Shown here piece by piece: positions 23,201 to 23,711 of a DNA stretch of 23,711 bases. The position numbers were made by a program, and so were the translations under genes. Position 1 is the stretch's first letter, and the number at the start of each line of letters is the position of its first letter. Origin of the DNA: Pseudomonadota bacterium (GTDB taxonomy: Bacteria > Pseudomonadota > Gammaproteobacteria > Steroidobacterales > Steroidobacteraceae); NCBI GenBank assembly GCA_023428645.1, contig JAEYXD010000178.1:1-23711 (forward strand). Direction: 5' to 3'. The notes below the pieces were generated by a model. That model saw nothing but the letters and a program-made list of their open reading frames with translations. It searched no databases and was not told the origin of the DNA.

Positions 23201-23386
23201 TCGAGCGGCGCCGGCTCGGCGGCGCGGCAATCGATGGGCACGGGCGTGTTCGGCGGCATGCTGATCTCGACGTTCGTCGCGACGATCTTCGTGCCGATGT
23301 TCTTCGCGCTCGTCAGCCGCTCGCGCCGCAATCGCGCGGCGGCGACCACGCCGGCGGCGACCGCCGAAGAGACTGGTGCGTCATGA
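20249..23386 (+). CDS. RND multidrug efflux permease, AcrB/HAE1 type
   Basis: A 1045-residue proton-driven inner-membrane exporter, the usual length for the hydrophobe/amphiphile (HAE-1) RND group. It starts MISDFFLKRPVFAGVCSIVIVLAG with the FxxRPVFA opening typical of AcrB/MexB. Twelve membrane helices in two halves flank two large periplasmic domains. Proton-relay residues are present: D409-D410 in GIVVDDAIVV (TM4) and K934 in GLAAKNAILIVEFA (TM10). Other blocks include NVQNRV, PVPVAFLGG-like VFVPVAFLGGMAGQLYRQFA and GSFLPNEDQGQV. Substrates cannot be read off, but this type exports drugs, detergents, dyes or solvents. It follows the adaptor gene by 7 bases. Its stop overlaps the ATG of the tetR gene by four bases (ATGA at 23383-23386), which implies coupled expression of pump and regulator. 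Confidence 0.96.
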   Translation: MISDFFLKRPVFAGVCSIVIVLAGIASFIILPLAQYPDIVPPTVVVTANYPGASAETIARTVAAPIEEQLSGAEGLMYFNSTSAANGTLTLTVTFDTGTNVDTAIFNVQNRVRLAEPRLPEEVRRNGILVQKRTSDLLLFAALISPDGTHDTLALSNYATINLVEELKRVPGIADLTIFGARDYSMRIWLQPDKMSQLGVTTSDVANALRTQNAQYAAGKIGGEPAAPGQMLAFTVTATGRLIEAEQFGDIIVRAGGPAGVLRIKDIARVELGAQNYEAMSILNGQPMVGLGMFLQTGANALDVADAVKAKLDEMKASFPAGMDYVIPVDSTDFVKASITEVTKTIFEAAVLVIAVVFLFLQSWRATLIPLIAVPVSLIGTFAGLWMFGFSINTLTLFAMVLAIGIVVDDAIVVLENVERLMREKKMRPMEASIAAMHEVSGAVVAIVLVLCAVFVPVAFLGGMAGQLYRQFAVTVSIAVVISGFTALTLTPVLCALLLHQEHEERPIFRPFNRGFEWLTQRFLRWVQYVLAHRVTAFAIFGGVIVIVAVLFRVVPGSFLPNEDQGQVMTSVQLPDAATLERTLEVTRQLRELIKDEPSLTYTAAVNGVDLIGGGNKTSAATMFVRMRDWDERETTADELADIISRKGGALADAQVRAFGPPPIRGLGAAGGFEFYIQARGDTSTIELEQATQAFIARLNAHPQLDSSSTFYRATVPQLRVDVEREKALALGVPVADVFETLQSTMGALYVNDFNKFGRTYRVQVQAEAPFRAKPEDLGNVYVRSQTSGEMIPLKAIITVSEIIGPEQLDRFNGFIAAKVLGNGKRGVSSGEAIAAVEQVASEALPDGYELAWSGQAFQERRTGNASIFAFSAAIIMVFLILAALYERWRLPFAVVLAVPFAIAGALALVWLRGKENDIYFQIGLVVLIGLAAKNAILIVEFAQQGYLSGKSAVDAAVEAARLRFRPIVMTSLAFMLGVAPLVISSGAGSAARQSMGTGVFGGMLISTFVATIFVPMFFALVSRSRRNRAAATTPAATAEETGAS

Positions 23387-23711
23387 GCACGCGCGCCCCG
23401 AATCGCCTTGCGTTGCGCCGCGAGCGCATCCTCGAAGAGGGCCGGCGCCTCTTCTTGAGCAAGGGGTATGCGGGCGCGAGCGTGAACGAGATCGTGCGGC
23501 GCGCGGGCGGCTCGCTCGCCACGCTCTACGGCGAGTTCGGCAGCAAGGAAGCGCTGTTCGCCGAGATCATGCGCCGCCGCGCGCATGTCTTGTACGGCTG
23601 GGACGAGGTCGAGTGCTTCAGGCAGAAATCCGGCCGCGATGCGCTGGTCGCGCTCGCGCGGCGCTTGCTCGATCGGGTGCTGGAAAAAGACAGCCTCGCG
23701 CTGTACCGGAT
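23383..23711 (+). CDS. TetR/AcrR-family transcriptional regulator (partial, 3' end outside window)
   Basis: The first 109 residues of a TetR-type repressor are visible. The N-terminal DNA-binding domain (about residues 8-58) shows the family pattern: RRERILEEGRRLFLSKGYAGASVNEIVRRAGGSLATLYGEFGSKEALFAEIM, with the recognition helix at SLATLYGEF and the typical GSKEALF after it. The ligand-binding domain has begun but is cut off by the window end. The ATG at 23383 overlaps the permease stop (ATGA), so it is the third gene of the RND operon and would be translated with it. This is different from the commoner arrangement in which the repressor is divergent from the pump. It is the obvious candidate to bind the twin palindromes at 18987-19024 and so control its own operon; that link is inference. 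Confidence 0.92.
   Translation, partial: MSTRAPNRLALRRERILEEGRRLFLSKGYAGASVNEIVRRAGGSLATLYGEFGSKEALFAEIMRRRAHVLYGWDEVECFRQKSGRDALVALARRLLDRVLEKDSLALYR

Noticed and set aside
20138..23230. A 1030-codon open frame antisense to the RND permease
   Set aside because: It mirrors the permease codons; its product is a His/Arg/Asp-rich, low-complexity string with no domain. High third-position GC leaves antisense frames free of stops.

Overview
The window is a GC-rich, tightly packed bacterial chromosome segment. Gene content points to an aerobic Gram-negative proteobacterium: an RND pump with a lipoprotein adaptor, an outer-membrane barrel protein, a periplasmic di-haem cytochrome and an RcnB-like protein. 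I would guess a gamma- or beta-proteobacterium but cannot name a genus. I see no insertion sequence, integrase, CRISPR array, rRNA or tRNA, and coding style is even throughout, so this looks like core or stable chromosome rather than an island.

Layout. At 1-127 is the tail of a small membrane protein, followed on the minus strand by an orphan receiver-domain protein. Next is a minus-strand pair: a di-haem cytochrome c peroxidase-like protein and a DUF4142 protein. It is divergent from a peroxiredoxin, which leads plus-strand genes for a DUF748/AsmA-like protein, a short-chain dehydrogenase and a two-CBS-domain protein. A strong hairpin at 6383-6410 separates these from the convergent glycogen debranching enzyme gene glgX. 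A 456-base non-coding stretch then leads to a large PAS-GAF-histidine kinase-receiver hybrid and a secreted low-complexity protein ending at another strong hairpin (11896-11924). Two minus-strand genes follow: an unrecognised 106-residue protein and a His-rich RcnB-type protein. The RcnB-type gene is divergent from an M19 membrane dipeptidase gene.

From 18738 down to 14358 lies a probable minus-strand run: ABC-F ATPase Uup, DUF2214 membrane protein, MFS exporter and outer-membrane barrel protein. Divergent from uup is the RND operon: membrane-fusion lipoprotein, AcrB-type permease and a TetR-family regulator. The regulator's start codon overlaps the permease stop and its gene runs off the window.

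Themes are peroxide handling (cytochrome peroxidase-like protein plus peroxiredoxin), envelope and efflux functions, and two-component signalling. I found no clear undescribed multi-gene system. The observations most worth checking are a pair of near-palindromic 14-mers spaced 23 bases apart upstream of the RND operon (candidate TetR operators), a Prx5-class peroxiredoxin with a PrxQ-like C-x4-C motif, a roughly 200-residue unassigned N-terminal part in the di-haem cytochrome, and an 11-bp perfect inverted repeat at 12403-12471 that may frame a structured RNA or terminator.
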